From an uncultured Phycisphaerales bacterium (lineage in GTDB: Bacteria > Planctomycetota > Phycisphaerae > Phycisphaerales > UBA1924): a DNA stretch of 64,000 nt. This document shows positions 29,840 to 39,096 of this stretch, piece after piece. The notes under the pieces are model-generated. The model was not told the DNA's origin. It saw only the letters and a program-made list of their open reading frames with translations, and ran no database searches. The stretch lies in contig CALKJW010000025.1 of assembly GCA_937995595.1 (NCBI GenBank), positions 1 to 64,000 on the forward strand, given 5' to 3'. The position numbers and the translations under genes are program-made. The first letter of the stretch is position 1; every line of letters starts with the position of its first letter.

Positions 29840-31852
29840 TCAATCCTGAACATCAATCCGGGCGCGGATCATCTTCGCCCTGTTCGACTGGCCCGCGGCG
29901 TCGTAGAGTTCCGCCAGACGGCTGCCCACGCGGTAGAAGTTGCTCTGCTGCGCAAAGCCGGGTGAGAGTTGGCCCGGCTTGGTGATGCGCCGGAACGCGT
30001 CCTCGTAGAGGCCGATCGCCGCGGTGGCGGGCTTGCCCTCGTCGCGCAGCAGACCCTCGGCCGCGCGCAGCGCATCGACCACCACCGTTCCATCGTCCGG
30101 GTAGCGGGCCGCCACGTCCTTGAGGATGGCCCAGGCCTTGCCGGGGTTCTTCGCCGCGGCCCACGCCTGCGCCTGGTTGAAGCGGGCCCGCGCCACGAGG
30201 TCCGGGCGCGCGACGAACTGCTGCGCGCACCAGTCCCACAGGCGGTCCTGCGCCTGCGCATCGCCGCTGCCGGCGATCATCGGCGAGACGATCTCCATGG
30301 CGAAGTCGGGCGCGGCGCGGCCGCACAGGTTCATCACGGCGCGGCACCACTCGTTCTTCTCCGCCGCGGACAGCGCGCCGCCCTCGGCGAGTTTCGCGGC
30401 CTCGGTCCAGATGCGCGCGTCGTACGGGCAGGCGTTGGCCGCGCTGCGCAGCAGGGCGTTGCGCGTCGCGGCGTCGGCGGTTCGCGCCGGCGCGGCGGGC
30501 GCGGGCCAGTCGCCGTGCGGCTCGGTCGCCAGCGGGGGCGGGGTGCTCCGGCCCGGCGCGGCGGGCTCATCGCCCGCCTCGGCCAATCGCGCGACCACGT
30601 CGAGCAGCGCGGCCGCGCGCAGGCGGTCCTGCGCCGGCGTGTCGAGCAGGCCGGCGGTCAGGCCCACGTGCGAGTGCGACACGCGCCGGCCGGTCTGCGG
30701 GTCGGTCACGTTGCCGCGGATGTCGTCGTACTCGTCGTACCGCCCCTCGCGGAAGTCCCACGCCGCGCCCCTGCTGCCGCGGAACAGGTAGCCGACGTAG
30801 GCGTGCGAGACGTCCGGCCCCGTGACCGAGACCTCGACGGTCGGCACGCCGATGGCCTTGCCGCAGTGGGCGGCGAAGTAGGCCTGCTCCTCGCACACGC
30901 CGCCGACCTTGCGGATGTTGGGCAGCGTGTACCCGCCGTCGGCCTGCCAGATCTTCTTCTCGCGCCCGTACCTGAACGCCGCGGTGTCGTAGACGATCGT
31001 CGAGTAGACGCGCCCGATGGTGCGGTTGCCCGCGTAGTTCTGCATCGCCCAGCGCAGTTCGTCGACCGGCGCGCGCGTGTCGACAACATAAGTAAGAAGT
31101 TCGACGGGCAACTGCCGCGGGTCGAAGACCATCCGCCCCGCGCTCGCCGCGAAGTAGTCGAACACCGCGACCGGGTCGATCGGCTCGGCGGGCGGGAGGC
31201 CCTCGGGTGCGCGCGGCGGCGCGGCGGGCGCGTTGCGGTTGGCGGCGCGGTCGCGCTCGCGCTGCCGCACCTGCGCGGGCGTCAGCCCGTCGCCGCGGCG
31301 CGGCGGGAACAGCGGCCGTTCGTGCACGACGCACACCGCCGCGACCAGCGAAGATAAGCCGCCCGAATCCTGCACGCGGCGCGGGTTCTCGGCGAGTTTC
31401 AGGAACACGCCGTAGACGTCGGCCGGGCGGTCCTCGTCGCGCAACGACATCGCGAGCGTGCGCGCCGTGACGGGGTTGGCCAGCAGCAGCGGCAGCGCCT
31501 TGTCGCGGTCATCGGCCTTGAGCGAGGCGAGTTGGTTCACCAGTCGGCGCCACGCCGCGGCCTCGATCAGCACGTCGGCGCGCCTGTCGAGGTCGGCCCG
31601 GGTCGCCGCGAGATCGAACAGCCGGTTGAACTCGGCCTGCGCCGCGTCCAGCGAGCGGGCATCGGCGAGTGCGCCGACCTGTCCGCGGATCTCGGCCAGC
31701 AGCGCGTCCTCGAACGAGCGCGGGCCGGCGTCGGCGCGGCGCGCCGGCGGCGTTGTCTCGGGCTGCGCGGCGTGCGCGTGCGGAGCGTGGGCCGCGGCCA
31801 GACCCGCCGCGCCGACCAGCACCGCAACCGCTCTGCGCACGGCCGTGTTCAT
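29840..31852 (-). CDS. Exported transglutaminase-like protein
   Basis: 670 residues with a signal peptide ending AHAAQ near residue 30. The middle holds a transglutaminase-like cysteine-protease fold: Cys in GGVCEEQAYFA near 320, His in VSHAYVGYLF, and Asp in AAWDFREG, the papain-like triad order. The C-terminal third reads as helical repeats (KAWAILKDVAARYPDDG and similar), TPR-like. Members act on peptide or isopeptide bonds at the cell surface; the target is unknown. The ATG at 31852 is chosen because the signal peptide begins there; no ribosome site is visible. It is last in the minus-strand block 38776-29840, 67 bases after the previous gene. Confidence 0.78.
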   Translation of the reverse strand: MNTAVRRAVAVLVGAAGLAAAHAPHAHAAQPETTPPARRADAGPRSFEDALLAEIRGQVGALADARSLDAAQAEFNRLFDLAATRADLDRRADVLIEAAAWRRLVNQLASLKADDRDKALPLLLANPVTARTLAMSLRDEDRPADVYGVFLKLAENPRRVQDSGGLSSLVAAVCVVHERPLFPPRRGDGLTPAQVRQRERDRAANRNAPAAPPRAPEGLPPAEPIDPVAVFDYFAASAGRMVFDPRQLPVELLTYVVDTRAPVDELRWAMQNYAGNRTIGRVYSTIVYDTAAFRYGREKKIWQADGGYTLPNIRKVGGVCEEQAYFAAHCGKAIGVPTVEVSVTGPDVSHAYVGYLFRGSRGAAWDFREGRYDEYDDIRGNVTDPQTGRRVSHSHVGLTAGLLDTPAQDRLRAAALLDVVARLAEAGDEPAAPGRSTPPPLATEPHGDWPAPAAPARTADAATRNALLRSAANACPYDARIWTEAAKLAEGGALSAAEKNEWCRAVMNLCGRAAPDFAMEIVSPMIAGSGDAQAQDRLWDWCAQQFVARPDLVARARFNQAQAWAAAKNPGKAWAILKDVAARYPDDGTVVVDALRAAEGLLRDEGKPATAAIGLYEDAFRRITKPGQLSPGFAQQSNFYRVGSRLAELYDAAGQSNRAKMIRARIDVQD

Positions 31853-31919
31853 GTTCGCTGCCAGACTACAGGAGAACGTTCGTGATTGGAAGACCGCCAC
31901 GCCGGATTCGCCGCGCGGC

Positions 31920-33215
31920 CTACTTCGCCGCGTCGCGGATCAGCAGCACCCGCTCCAGCCGCACGCGGTCGCGGATCGGGCCCAGGTCGCCCGGATCGAC
32001 GCGGATGCGCAGGCGGTCGCCGCCCGCGGTCCGCGGCAGGTCGAACGCCATCTGCAGGCGCACCAGCGCGCCGCCCAGCCCGCCCGAGAACACCGGCACC
32101 GGGGCCCCGCCCGCGGGCACGACCTCGGCGGTGATCGTGCACTCGCCCCACGCCCGGTCGGAGTCGTCGAGCGCGGCCGCGCCGATCAGACGTATCGCCC
32201 CCTCGGGCAGCGCCCACTCGACGACCATCGGCCCGGGGATCAGCACGTCCGCGGCGTTGAGCGGCGCGGGCCGGTCGTCGCGGTATGCGCTGCGCGGGCC
32301 GGGCCGTCGCGACAGGCCGATCGGCTGGTGCGCCGCCACCGGCACCGCCGACAGGGGCACGATCCGGCCCGGCTCGGGCGCGAGCGCCAGCAGGTCGCCC
32401 GGCGCAACCATCACGCCGGCGTCTGCTCCCGTTCCGCTGTTCACGTCGGCTCGCAGGCTCAGCAGCCCGCGCGAGACATCGGTCGTCGCGCCCGACAGGC
32501 GCGCCACCGTCCCGTCGCTCAGCCACGCCACCGGCCCTGCTGCGGGGACCGGCGGGTTGGCCAACCGGACCTCGGCAATCTGCGAAACCGGGATGACCGC
32601 GCGCGCGCCGCCCGTCTGCACCACCGCCGCGAACGCGCCGTCGGCGGGCGAGGCGGTCGGACGGATCGACTCGACGAAACCTTCCAAGCGGTCGCCGTTG
32701 GCGAGCACGAGCAGGTCGGTCGCCGTTTCGGCCCCGCGCGCCGACTCGCCGGGCCGGACGACGACTCGCCGCACGCGGTCGAGATCGATCGAGAACTCAC
32801 CGAAGCGATCGGACACCCACGCCAGCCGCTCGCCCGCGTCGGCGATCGGCCCCGGCCTGCCGGGGAATCGCTGGCCGTCGGTCAACTCGACCCAGCCCGA
32901 GGTCGGCGGCGCGGCCGCCGCGGAAGCGTCGGACCAGCCCCCCCCGCCCCCCCCGCTGCCGCCGGCCCACCACCGCGGCACCAGCGCCAGCACGCCCGAC
33001 AGCGGGCGCGCCCGCTCGGCGCCGCGCGGCTCGACCGTGCGCACCTCGGCCGATGCGCGGCCGATCTCGATCGAGGAAACCGCCACCGTCTCGGCCGCGC
33101 CGGCGCGGTCGAGCAGCGACATCTCGGCGATGGGCGGCGCGCCGGCGTCGGCCCCCGCCCGCGCAACGGACGAGGCGAGCAGGCAGAGCGCGATGATCGC
33201 GGGTGTGCTGGTCAT
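31920..33215 (-). CDS. Unrecognised exported protein
   Basis: 431 residues with a signal peptide (MTSTPAIIALCLLASSVARAG). A Gly-rich linker (WAGGSGGGGGGW) lies near residue 90. Predominantly beta regions follow, including LVLANGDRLEGFVESI and GPVAWLSDGTVARLSG, which recur in a pattern suggesting duplicated Sm-like or barrel modules. The C-terminal part (WGECTITAEVV...LRIRVDPGDLG) loosely resembles NPCBM carbohydrate-binding domains, but I am not sure. ATG 33215 overlaps the stop of the preceding gene (ATGA), indicating co-translation. Two 8-base G tracts (32938-32954) lie in the Gly linker. Confidence 0.68.
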   Translation of the reverse strand: MTSTPAIIALCLLASSVARAGADAGAPPIAEMSLLDRAGAAETVAVSSIEIGRASAEVRTVEPRGAERARPLSGVLALVPRWWAGGSGGGGGGWSDASAAAAPPTSGWVELTDGQRFPGRPGPIADAGERLAWVSDRFGEFSIDLDRVRRVVVRPGESARGAETATDLLVLANGDRLEGFVESIRPTASPADGAFAAVVQTGGARAVIPVSQIAEVRLANPPVPAAGPVAWLSDGTVARLSGATTDVSRGLLSLRADVNSGTGADAGVMVAPGDLLALAPEPGRIVPLSAVPVAAHQPIGLSRRPGPRSAYRDDRPAPLNAADVLIPGPMVVEWALPEGAIRLIGAAALDDSDRAWGECTITAEVVPAGGAPVPVFSGGLGGALVRLQMAFDLPRTAGGDRLRIRVDPGDLGPIRDRVRLERVLLIRDAAK

Positions 33216-34324
33216 TTCTGGAAGATCGGCAGCAGGCGCTTGGGCATCTGAAGGATGATGAGCGCCATCGCCGTGCCGTACGAGGGACCCACGCTCTGGT
33301 CGGCCCACGAGCCGTCGTCGGCCTGGCGCTCCAGCAGTTCGCGGCGGATCGCGGGCCACCACTCGGCCCACGACGGCCCGCCGGCGAGGTACATCGCCTG
33401 CACGGCGTAGTAGTGCCCGTAGAAGTAGTGCGCGCTGGGCGCGTTGGTCGCGCCCGGCAGCGCGGTGTTGCGGAGGTACTCCACGCCCTTGTCGATCGCG
33501 TCGTCCTTGTAGATGCCGGCGTAGTAGAGGCTCGCCACGCCCGCGGCCGAGCGCGGCCACGCCGAGTAGCCCTGGTTCAACTGGTAGCGGAACCCGCCGT
33601 CGGGGTTCTGGCACTGCCGCACGTACTCGACGGCCTTGTCGATCACCCCGCGCGGGACCTCGATCCCCGCGTTGCGGGCCGAGCGCAGCGCCATGATCTG
33701 GCAGATGGTCACCGACACGTCGGCGTCGTAGGGCACGGGGTTGTAGCGCCAGCCGCCGTCGGGGTTCTGCGACTGCTCGATGAGCCGGCACGCCTTCACC
33801 AGCGCCTCGTGCACGCGCGCGGCGTAGGGCGTCTCGCCGCCGCCGCTGGTCATGCCGTAGACCTCGCCCAGGAACAGCGCGGCGAAACCGTGCCCGTACA
33901 TCGGGCCGTTGGTCGAGTCCGACGCGAGCAGGCCCGTCTCGGTGCTGGAGCGGAGGACGAACTCCAGCCCCTTCTCGACCTGTTTGCCGTAGGGACCGCG
34001 ACCGGGCAGGTTCCCGTCGGCCAGCATCGCGATGCTCGCCAGCGCGGTGACGGCGATGTTCTTGCCGAAGCGGCCCGAGCCGAACGACCCGTCCTCGTTC
34101 TGCTCGGATGCGAGGAACGCCAGGCCGCGTTCGATCGCAACGTCGAGTTCGGGCGTCATCTCGCCCTCGAGCGGCTTGTTCTCGGCCGATGCGCCGCCGT
34201 CGGGGCGCTGCGCGGGGCGGCCGTCGCCCGCGGGCTCGCCGGGCGCGGCGTCCTCGGGCTGCGTGCCCGCGTGGGCGACGCCCAGCGCGAGCAGACACGC
34301 CGCCATTCCCGCGTTGCAGATCAT
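33212..34324 (-). CDS. Exported prenyltransferase/squalene-cyclase-repeat (alpha/alpha barrel) protein
   Basis: 370 residues with an N-terminal signal (MICNAGMAACLLALGVAHAG). It has repeated helical segments marked by NEDGSFG, NPDGGWRYN, NPDGGFRY and ADDGSWAD, the QW-like repeats of the prenyltransferase/squalene oxidase superfamily. The DxDD acid of true cyclases is not seen, so it is likely a binding or structural alpha/alpha toroid, as in many planctomycete exported copies. The ATG at 34324 follows AAGGAG at a spacing of 6. The stop overlaps the next gene. Confidence 0.82.
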   Translation of the reverse strand: MICNAGMAACLLALGVAHAGTQPEDAAPGEPAGDGRPAQRPDGGASAENKPLEGEMTPELDVAIERGLAFLASEQNEDGSFGSGRFGKNIAVTALASIAMLADGNLPGRGPYGKQVEKGLEFVLRSSTETGLLASDSTNGPMYGHGFAALFLGEVYGMTSGGGETPYAARVHEALVKACRLIEQSQNPDGGWRYNPVPYDADVSVTICQIMALRSARNAGIEVPRGVIDKAVEYVRQCQNPDGGFRYQLNQGYSAWPRSAAGVASLYYAGIYKDDAIDKGVEYLRNTALPGATNAPSAHYFYGHYYAVQAMYLAGGPSWAEWWPAIRRELLERQADDGSWADQSVGPSYGTAMALIILQMPKRLLPIFQK

Positions 34325-34382
34325 CCCGGACTCCTTGGCTCGCTGAGTGGTCGCGTCGGCGCTTTGCGTCCCCGTGTGCCTG

Positions 34383-35132
34383 TTACTGCCCGCCCGTGCT
34401 CTCCTCGGCCAGACGACGGTAGTAGTCCTGCGTGCGCTTGTTGTAGAGCGCGCTGAAGCGGTCGCCCGAGCCCTGCATGAGCATCTCGCGCACGCGCGCC
34501 GGCAGCGCGCCCCACGCCGCGCGGGCCGAGTCCAGCAGCGGGTTGAGCGCGCCCTCCTGCAGCGTCGGGCCATCGTGCTCCTGCGGGTCGCTGCCCGCGG
34601 CCTGCTGCTGGGCCGACTGTTGCTGCTGCTGCTGACGCTGGCGCGGCGAGCTGCGCGGGTCGTCCTGCTGCTGGCTCTGCGACTGCTGCTGCTGTTGCTG
34701 GCTCTGCCGGTCGAGGCTGCTGATCAACTGGTCGAGTTTGCGGAGCGCGTCTTCCTGCACGCGCTGGGTCGCGAGGCCGACGTCGCGCGACTCGGTGAGC
34801 CGCCTGGCCGCGTCGCCCATCAGCGCGACGGCCTGCTGGAACGCCTGGCCGAGTTCCTGCCCGGAGAGCAGTTTGTCGAGTTGGGCCTTGTCGGTCTCAT
34901 CCTCGGCCGCGCCCTGGCTCAGGCCGAGCAACTCATCGAGCGAGGGCAGGGCGTCGCCCTTGGGCGGCGCGGGCCTGGTCTCGGCGGGCTTGGACTTGGG
35001 CTCCGCCGCGGGCTGCGCGGGCGCCGGCCCGGGCTGCGGCGGCGCGGGCGGGGTGGGCGGCGCCTGCGCGAGCGAGCGAGCGCCGAACACCAACGCCAGC
35101 ACCACGGCCGCCGCGGCTGTACGGTTCGTCAC
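34383..35132 (-). CDS. Exported Gln-rich protein
   Basis: 249 residues. A signal peptide (TNRTAAAAVVLALVFGARSLAQA) is followed by a Pro-rich stretch, a helical region (about 75-150) and a Gln-rich tract (QQQQQQSQSQQQ and QQQQQQS). A basic helical C-terminus with REMLMQGSGDRFSALYNKRTQDYYRRLAEES is a pattern often seen at the end of planctomycete proteins in such clusters. The start is a GTG overlapping the TGA of the gene before (GTGA). No enzyme motif. It probably works with the large coiled-coil protein encoded just upstream. Confidence 0.7.
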   Translation of the reverse strand: MTNRTAAAAVVLALVFGARSLAQAPPTPPAPPQPGPAPAQPAAEPKSKPAETRPAPPKGDALPSLDELLGLSQGAAEDETDKAQLDKLLSGQELGQAFQQAVALMGDAARRLTESRDVGLATQRVQEDALRKLDQLISSLDRQSQQQQQQSQSQQQDDPRSSPRQRQQQQQQSAQQQAAGSDPQEHDGPTLQEGALNPLLDSARAAWGALPARVREMLMQGSGDRFSALYNKRTQDYYRRLAEESTGGQ

Positions 35133-38100
35133 GGCCGCCTCCCTTCGTTGCCGGCGGGCTGGTCGCCGCCGCGCTGACGCGAGATCCGATCGAGCAGTTC
35201 GCGGGCCTGCTCGGCGATGCCCTGCTGCAGCGTCGCGGCGTCGCCGGCGGCGTCGGCGCGGACGCGCTCGGGCGCGTCGGAGGCGGCGCGGGTCATCTCG
35301 ATCGCCTCCTGCTGCATGGCGCGCAGGAGTTTCAACTCCGCCGCTGGCGGGACGAGCGGCTGCTGCCCGCTCTGCCCGCCGCCCTGGCCCTGCTGGGCCT
35401 GCTCCTGCTCGCGGAAGTCTTCCTCGCCGCGCGACTGGTCGAGCGCCTCGATGAGTTGCGCCAGCACGCGCGCGGCGGAGGTCTGGCGGCGCACCACGCC
35501 CTCGTCGGGCTCGCCCAGGGCGAGTTGCTCGGCGGCGGCTCGCATCAGGTCGTCGAGCCGCCGGTGGGCGAACTCGAACACCCTGGCCTCGGAGAGTTCG
35601 GCGGTGTCGTTCTTGAACTGGGCCAGGTCCTCGCGGAGGGTCTGCTGGTCCTGCCCGATGAGCCGCGCGGCGTTGCGGGTGCGGCGGTTGAGTTCCTCGG
35701 CGCGGAGCGCGTCGGCGCTGTCGCGCAGCGCGACCTGCCGGGCCAGCGCCTCGGCGTACTTCTTCCTGAGTTCGGCGCGCTTGCGCTGCTGCTCGCGCTG
35801 CGCCGCCTCGCGGTCGAGTCTGGCCGCCAGGTCGCGCGCCTCGCGCAGGTTCTTCAGGCTCGCGGTCTCGCGCTCCTCGGCCTCGCCCGAGTCGACCGGC
35901 GTGCGGCGCAGCGCGGCGGTCGCGCCGGCCTGCTCCGCCGCCGCGGCGTCGATCAGCCGCGCCACGGGCGCCAGTTCGCGCGGGCCGGCGTTGGCTTCCT
36001 CGAGCACGGCCAGCGTGTTGACGTGCAGCCGGGCCATGTTGCGGTCGAGCCCGGCGAACCGGCCGGTGTCGCGCGCGGCCCCGAGCGCGGCCAGTTCGTC
36101 GGTCTGCGCGCGGATCAGCGCGTCGAGCGACTCGATCAGGCTCGCCAGCGCGCGGCGCAGCACCTCGTCGCGGTTGCGCGCCGTCTGGTCGAGGTCCTGC
36201 AGCATCTGCTCCAGCGCCTGGATGGCCTGGCTCTGCTGCTGCTGGGCGTTGTTGGTCTGGTTGCCCCGGGCCTGCCGGGCCGCCTGTTCCATGCGCTCGG
36301 GCACCTGCTCGCGCCGCCCGCGCTGGGCCGCCCGCGACATCGACTGGGCCGCGGCGGGGTCGCTCCTGCGCATCGACTCCTCGCGCGACTGCATGTCCTC
36401 GATCGCGCGCCGGGTGCGCTCGGCCAGTTCCTCCTGCTGGCGCGCGATCCCGGCCAGATCCTGCCGCTCCTGCGGCGTGAGTTGCTCGGCGCTGCGCCCG
36501 GTGGTGCGCCGACCCGCGTCGGCCGTCCGGTCGCGCAGGTCGCGCTGGGCCTGGAGCGCCTGCTCGACGGCGCGTCGCGCGGCCCAGGTGTCCTGCCCCT
36601 GGTCGAGCATCTCGATCAGCGAGGCCAGTTCGTCGCGCACGTCCTGCTGGGCCTGCTGGGCGCGGGCGCGCTCGGGCGCGCCGGCCTCCGGGCCCGCGTT
36701 CTCCTGCGACGCGCGGTCCGCCGCCGCCGACAACTCCTGCCCCGCCTGCACCGAGCGACGCCCCGCGCGCTCGAGCGCGCCGCGGCTCTCGCGCAGCACG
36801 CTCTCGAGCGCGGGCTCCGCGGCGTCGTTCTCGGCCAGCCGCTCGGCGATGCGCCGCACCGCGTCCTGCTGGCGCGCCAGGCGCTCGGTGATGCCCGCCT
36901 GGGCCCGTTCGTTCTGGCGCGCCGCCTGCTCGCCGGCGCGGGCCGACGCCTGAGCCAGTTCGCGCTGGTCGCGCTCGATCTGGATCGCGTTGCGGCGCAC
37001 GCCCGTGAGTTCTCCCCACACCTGCTCGATCAACTCGTCGCGCGAGATGATCCGCAGTTTGCGGACCAGCGAGCGCACCGGCTCGTGCCGGCAGCCGTCG
37101 AGCGCGAAAGTGTCCGCCGCGAGCGCGGTGACCCACACCTCGTCGCCCGGCCGCAGCGGCATGGCGGAGAGGTCCAGCATCGACTCGGCCAGCAACTGCC
37201 GCGCGCCCGCCGCGCCCTCGGACCGAGCGAAGATCTCCGGCTCGCCCAGCGGCTCGGGCGCGCCGCCCTCGGACCCTGCCGGTCGGCGCGCGACCCGTCT
37301 CTCCAGCGCGACCCACGCCAGCCCCACGTCGTCGCGCGCCTCGCCCGCGATGTCGACCACCGCCGTGGGCAGCAGCGACTTGTCCTCGGCCGGCCGCACG
37401 ATGACCGCCGTCGGCGGGTTGTCGCGCTGCACGTCGAAGCGGAACGAGCGTTCCTCCACGTCCGCGATGCCGTGCTCGTCCTCAACACGCACGGCGATCC
37501 GCACCGGATCGTCGAGCGTCCACGCGAGCACCCACTGGCGCGGGCCGAGTTCCAGCGACACGCCCTCGGGGCGCGACACCAGTTCCGCCGCGGGCTCGCC
37601 GAGCGAACGCCGCAGCCAGTCCGCGCCGCCCGCGGCGAAGGCCGCGGCGGCGGGCACGTCCTTGTTCAGGCGGATCGTCAGCCGCACCGCCGAGCCGGCC
37701 AGCAGCGGCGGGGGCGCGGCGCGTTCGTCGGTGCCCGAGCCGAGTTCGATGCGCCGCGCGGCGTCGGCGCCCCGCGCGTACTCGGGCTCGACCGCTTCGA
37801 GCGTCGCGCCGACGACCGCCGGTGGCTCGACCAGCAGCACCCGCGCGACCGGTGTGCGGTCGTCGCTGGTCTCGAAGAAGTACTCCAGCGCGACCGACGA
37901 GCCCGCGTCCGCCGCGCCCAGCGTGCCCGGCTCGATCAGTCGTTCGAACAGCGTGCCGACCACGCCAGGCGCGGCCTGCACGGGCCGGTCCTGGCTGGTG
38001 AGCAGCACGCGCCGCCACTCGCCGGCGCGCCCGTCGGCGATCAGCCGATACTCGGCCGCGACGCGCGTCCGCGAGGCCGCGCTGTCGGACTTGAGCAGCG

Positions 38101-38776
38101 CGGCCCGCAGCGGCAGCGCCGCGCCCAGCGGGTGCACGGTTGCGCCCGTCGCGTCGGCCACGCCGGTGCGCTTGGGCCACTCCGCCGCGGCGAACGGCCA
38201 CAGGACACGCTTGGCGCCGATCGAGGCCAGTTCCGGGGCCAGCGTGAACACCCCGGCCACGACCAGCAGCGCCGCCAGCAGGTACCCGCCGTTGCGCGCC
38301 AAGAGGTCGCGCCGCACCGCGTCGGCCGGGCGCAGGGCCGCGGCCCGGCGCGAGGCCTCGGCGATCACCGGCTCGGCCAGCGGCACGGGCTCGCCCGAGT
38401 CGCGCTGGCGCGCCAGGTCCACGCCGCTGGCCAGCACGCCGCGGAGTTCGGGCCGTTCGCGTTCGAGCCGCAGGGCCAGATCGGTCAGGCCGGGCGCAAA
38501 CCGGGCCGCGGGCCAGACCGAGCGCGCGACCCACCACGCGATCGCGCCAAGCCCCAACGCCCACGCCGCGATCCGCAGCGGCGCGGGGCTGCGCAGGAAG
38601 AAGTCCACAAAGCCCCACGCCAGCGCCGCGGCCACGGCGCACGCCAGCAGCACCGCCGCGCGTTCGCCAACCAGCACGGCGCGGGCCAGCCGACGCACCG
38701 CGCCCACCGCGCCGAGCATGCGCTGGGCGTCCGCGTGCGGCATCGGGCTGGGGCTGGCCTGCTGGTGCTGGGACAC
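35129..38776 (-). CDS. Large membrane-anchored coiled-coil protein (DUF4175-like)
   Basis: 1215 residues. The N-terminus has two transmembrane helices (about 39-62 and 68-88) and a third near 165-185. A beta-type extracytoplasmic region (about 200-560) follows, then very long Arg/Glu/Gln-rich helical segments (about 600-1200) strongly predicting coiled coil. The overall layout resembles DUF4175-type proteins found in planctomycete envelope clusters. The start is a GTG at 38776 after a GGAGGGA site; an overlapping ATG at 38778 is in another frame. It is first of the minus-strand block running to 29840. A structural role in the envelope is inferred. Confidence 0.75.
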   Translation of the reverse strand: MSQHQQASPSPMPHADAQRMLGAVGAVRRLARAVLVGERAAVLLACAVAAALAWGFVDFFLRSPAPLRIAAWALGLGAIAWWVARSVWPAARFAPGLTDLALRLERERPELRGVLASGVDLARQRDSGEPVPLAEPVIAEASRRAAALRPADAVRRDLLARNGGYLLAALLVVAGVFTLAPELASIGAKRVLWPFAAAEWPKRTGVADATGATVHPLGAALPLRAALLKSDSAASRTRVAAEYRLIADGRAGEWRRVLLTSQDRPVQAAPGVVGTLFERLIEPGTLGAADAGSSVALEYFFETSDDRTPVARVLLVEPPAVVGATLEAVEPEYARGADAARRIELGSGTDERAAPPPLLAGSAVRLTIRLNKDVPAAAAFAAGGADWLRRSLGEPAAELVSRPEGVSLELGPRQWVLAWTLDDPVRIAVRVEDEHGIADVEERSFRFDVQRDNPPTAVIVRPAEDKSLLPTAVVDIAGEARDDVGLAWVALERRVARRPAGSEGGAPEPLGEPEIFARSEGAAGARQLLAESMLDLSAMPLRPGDEVWVTALAADTFALDGCRHEPVRSLVRKLRIISRDELIEQVWGELTGVRRNAIQIERDQRELAQASARAGEQAARQNERAQAGITERLARQQDAVRRIAERLAENDAAEPALESVLRESRGALERAGRRSVQAGQELSAAADRASQENAGPEAGAPERARAQQAQQDVRDELASLIEMLDQGQDTWAARRAVEQALQAQRDLRDRTADAGRRTTGRSAEQLTPQERQDLAGIARQQEELAERTRRAIEDMQSREESMRRSDPAAAQSMSRAAQRGRREQVPERMEQAARQARGNQTNNAQQQQSQAIQALEQMLQDLDQTARNRDEVLRRALASLIESLDALIRAQTDELAALGAARDTGRFAGLDRNMARLHVNTLAVLEEANAGPRELAPVARLIDAAAAEQAGATAALRRTPVDSGEAEERETASLKNLREARDLAARLDREAAQREQQRKRAELRKKYAEALARQVALRDSADALRAEELNRRTRNAARLIGQDQQTLREDLAQFKNDTAELSEARVFEFAHRRLDDLMRAAAEQLALGEPDEGVVRRQTSAARVLAQLIEALDQSRGEEDFREQEQAQQGQGGGQSGQQPLVPPAAELKLLRAMQQEAIEMTRAASDAPERVRADAAGDAATLQQGIAEQARELLDRISRQRGGDQPAGNEGRRP

Positions 38777-39096
38777 ATTCCCTCCATGGCCGGAGCGGGC
38801 CGATTGGGTCCTTCCCCGGCAGAACGCCCATACCGTCGGCCCGATTCACACAGTATCAACTACAAACCGGGCATCGGCGAGACGGGGTTGTACCGGCAGC
38901 CGACCGTGGGGCAACGCGCGCTGGGCGCATTACCGGACCAAAAGCGAAAACGCCCCCTAGGAGGCACCGGGGGCACTTTCGCCTTGTGAGAAGGTGGACA
39001 GAAACGGCCGTCGAAGTGTGAAGTGTTCGACTGCGTGTGCACGTAGTGATACGGCGACCGCGGCGCGACGGTTCGATCCGGGCCCGATTTTGTTCT
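38777..39096. other. Intergenic region upstream of the envelope block
   Basis: 320 bases. It holds the terminator of the SnoaL-like gene at 38944-38982 and the presumed promoter of the block starting at 38776. A TTGATA-like -35 near 38860 (minus strand) lacks a good -10 partner. No gene is seen. Confidence 0.45.
38944..38982 (-). terminator. Intrinsic terminator of the SnoaL-like gene
   Basis: Long stem on the minus strand: GCGAAAGTGCCCCC with GGGGGCGTTTTCGC, interrupted by two mismatched positions, with an 11-nt loop, then TTTTGG. It is about 115 bases after the gene's stop. Confidence 0.75.

Noticed and set aside
35456..38989. 1177-codon plus-strand open frame
   Set aside because: Antisense shadow of the coiled-coil protein; His/Arg/Gly-rich without motifs.
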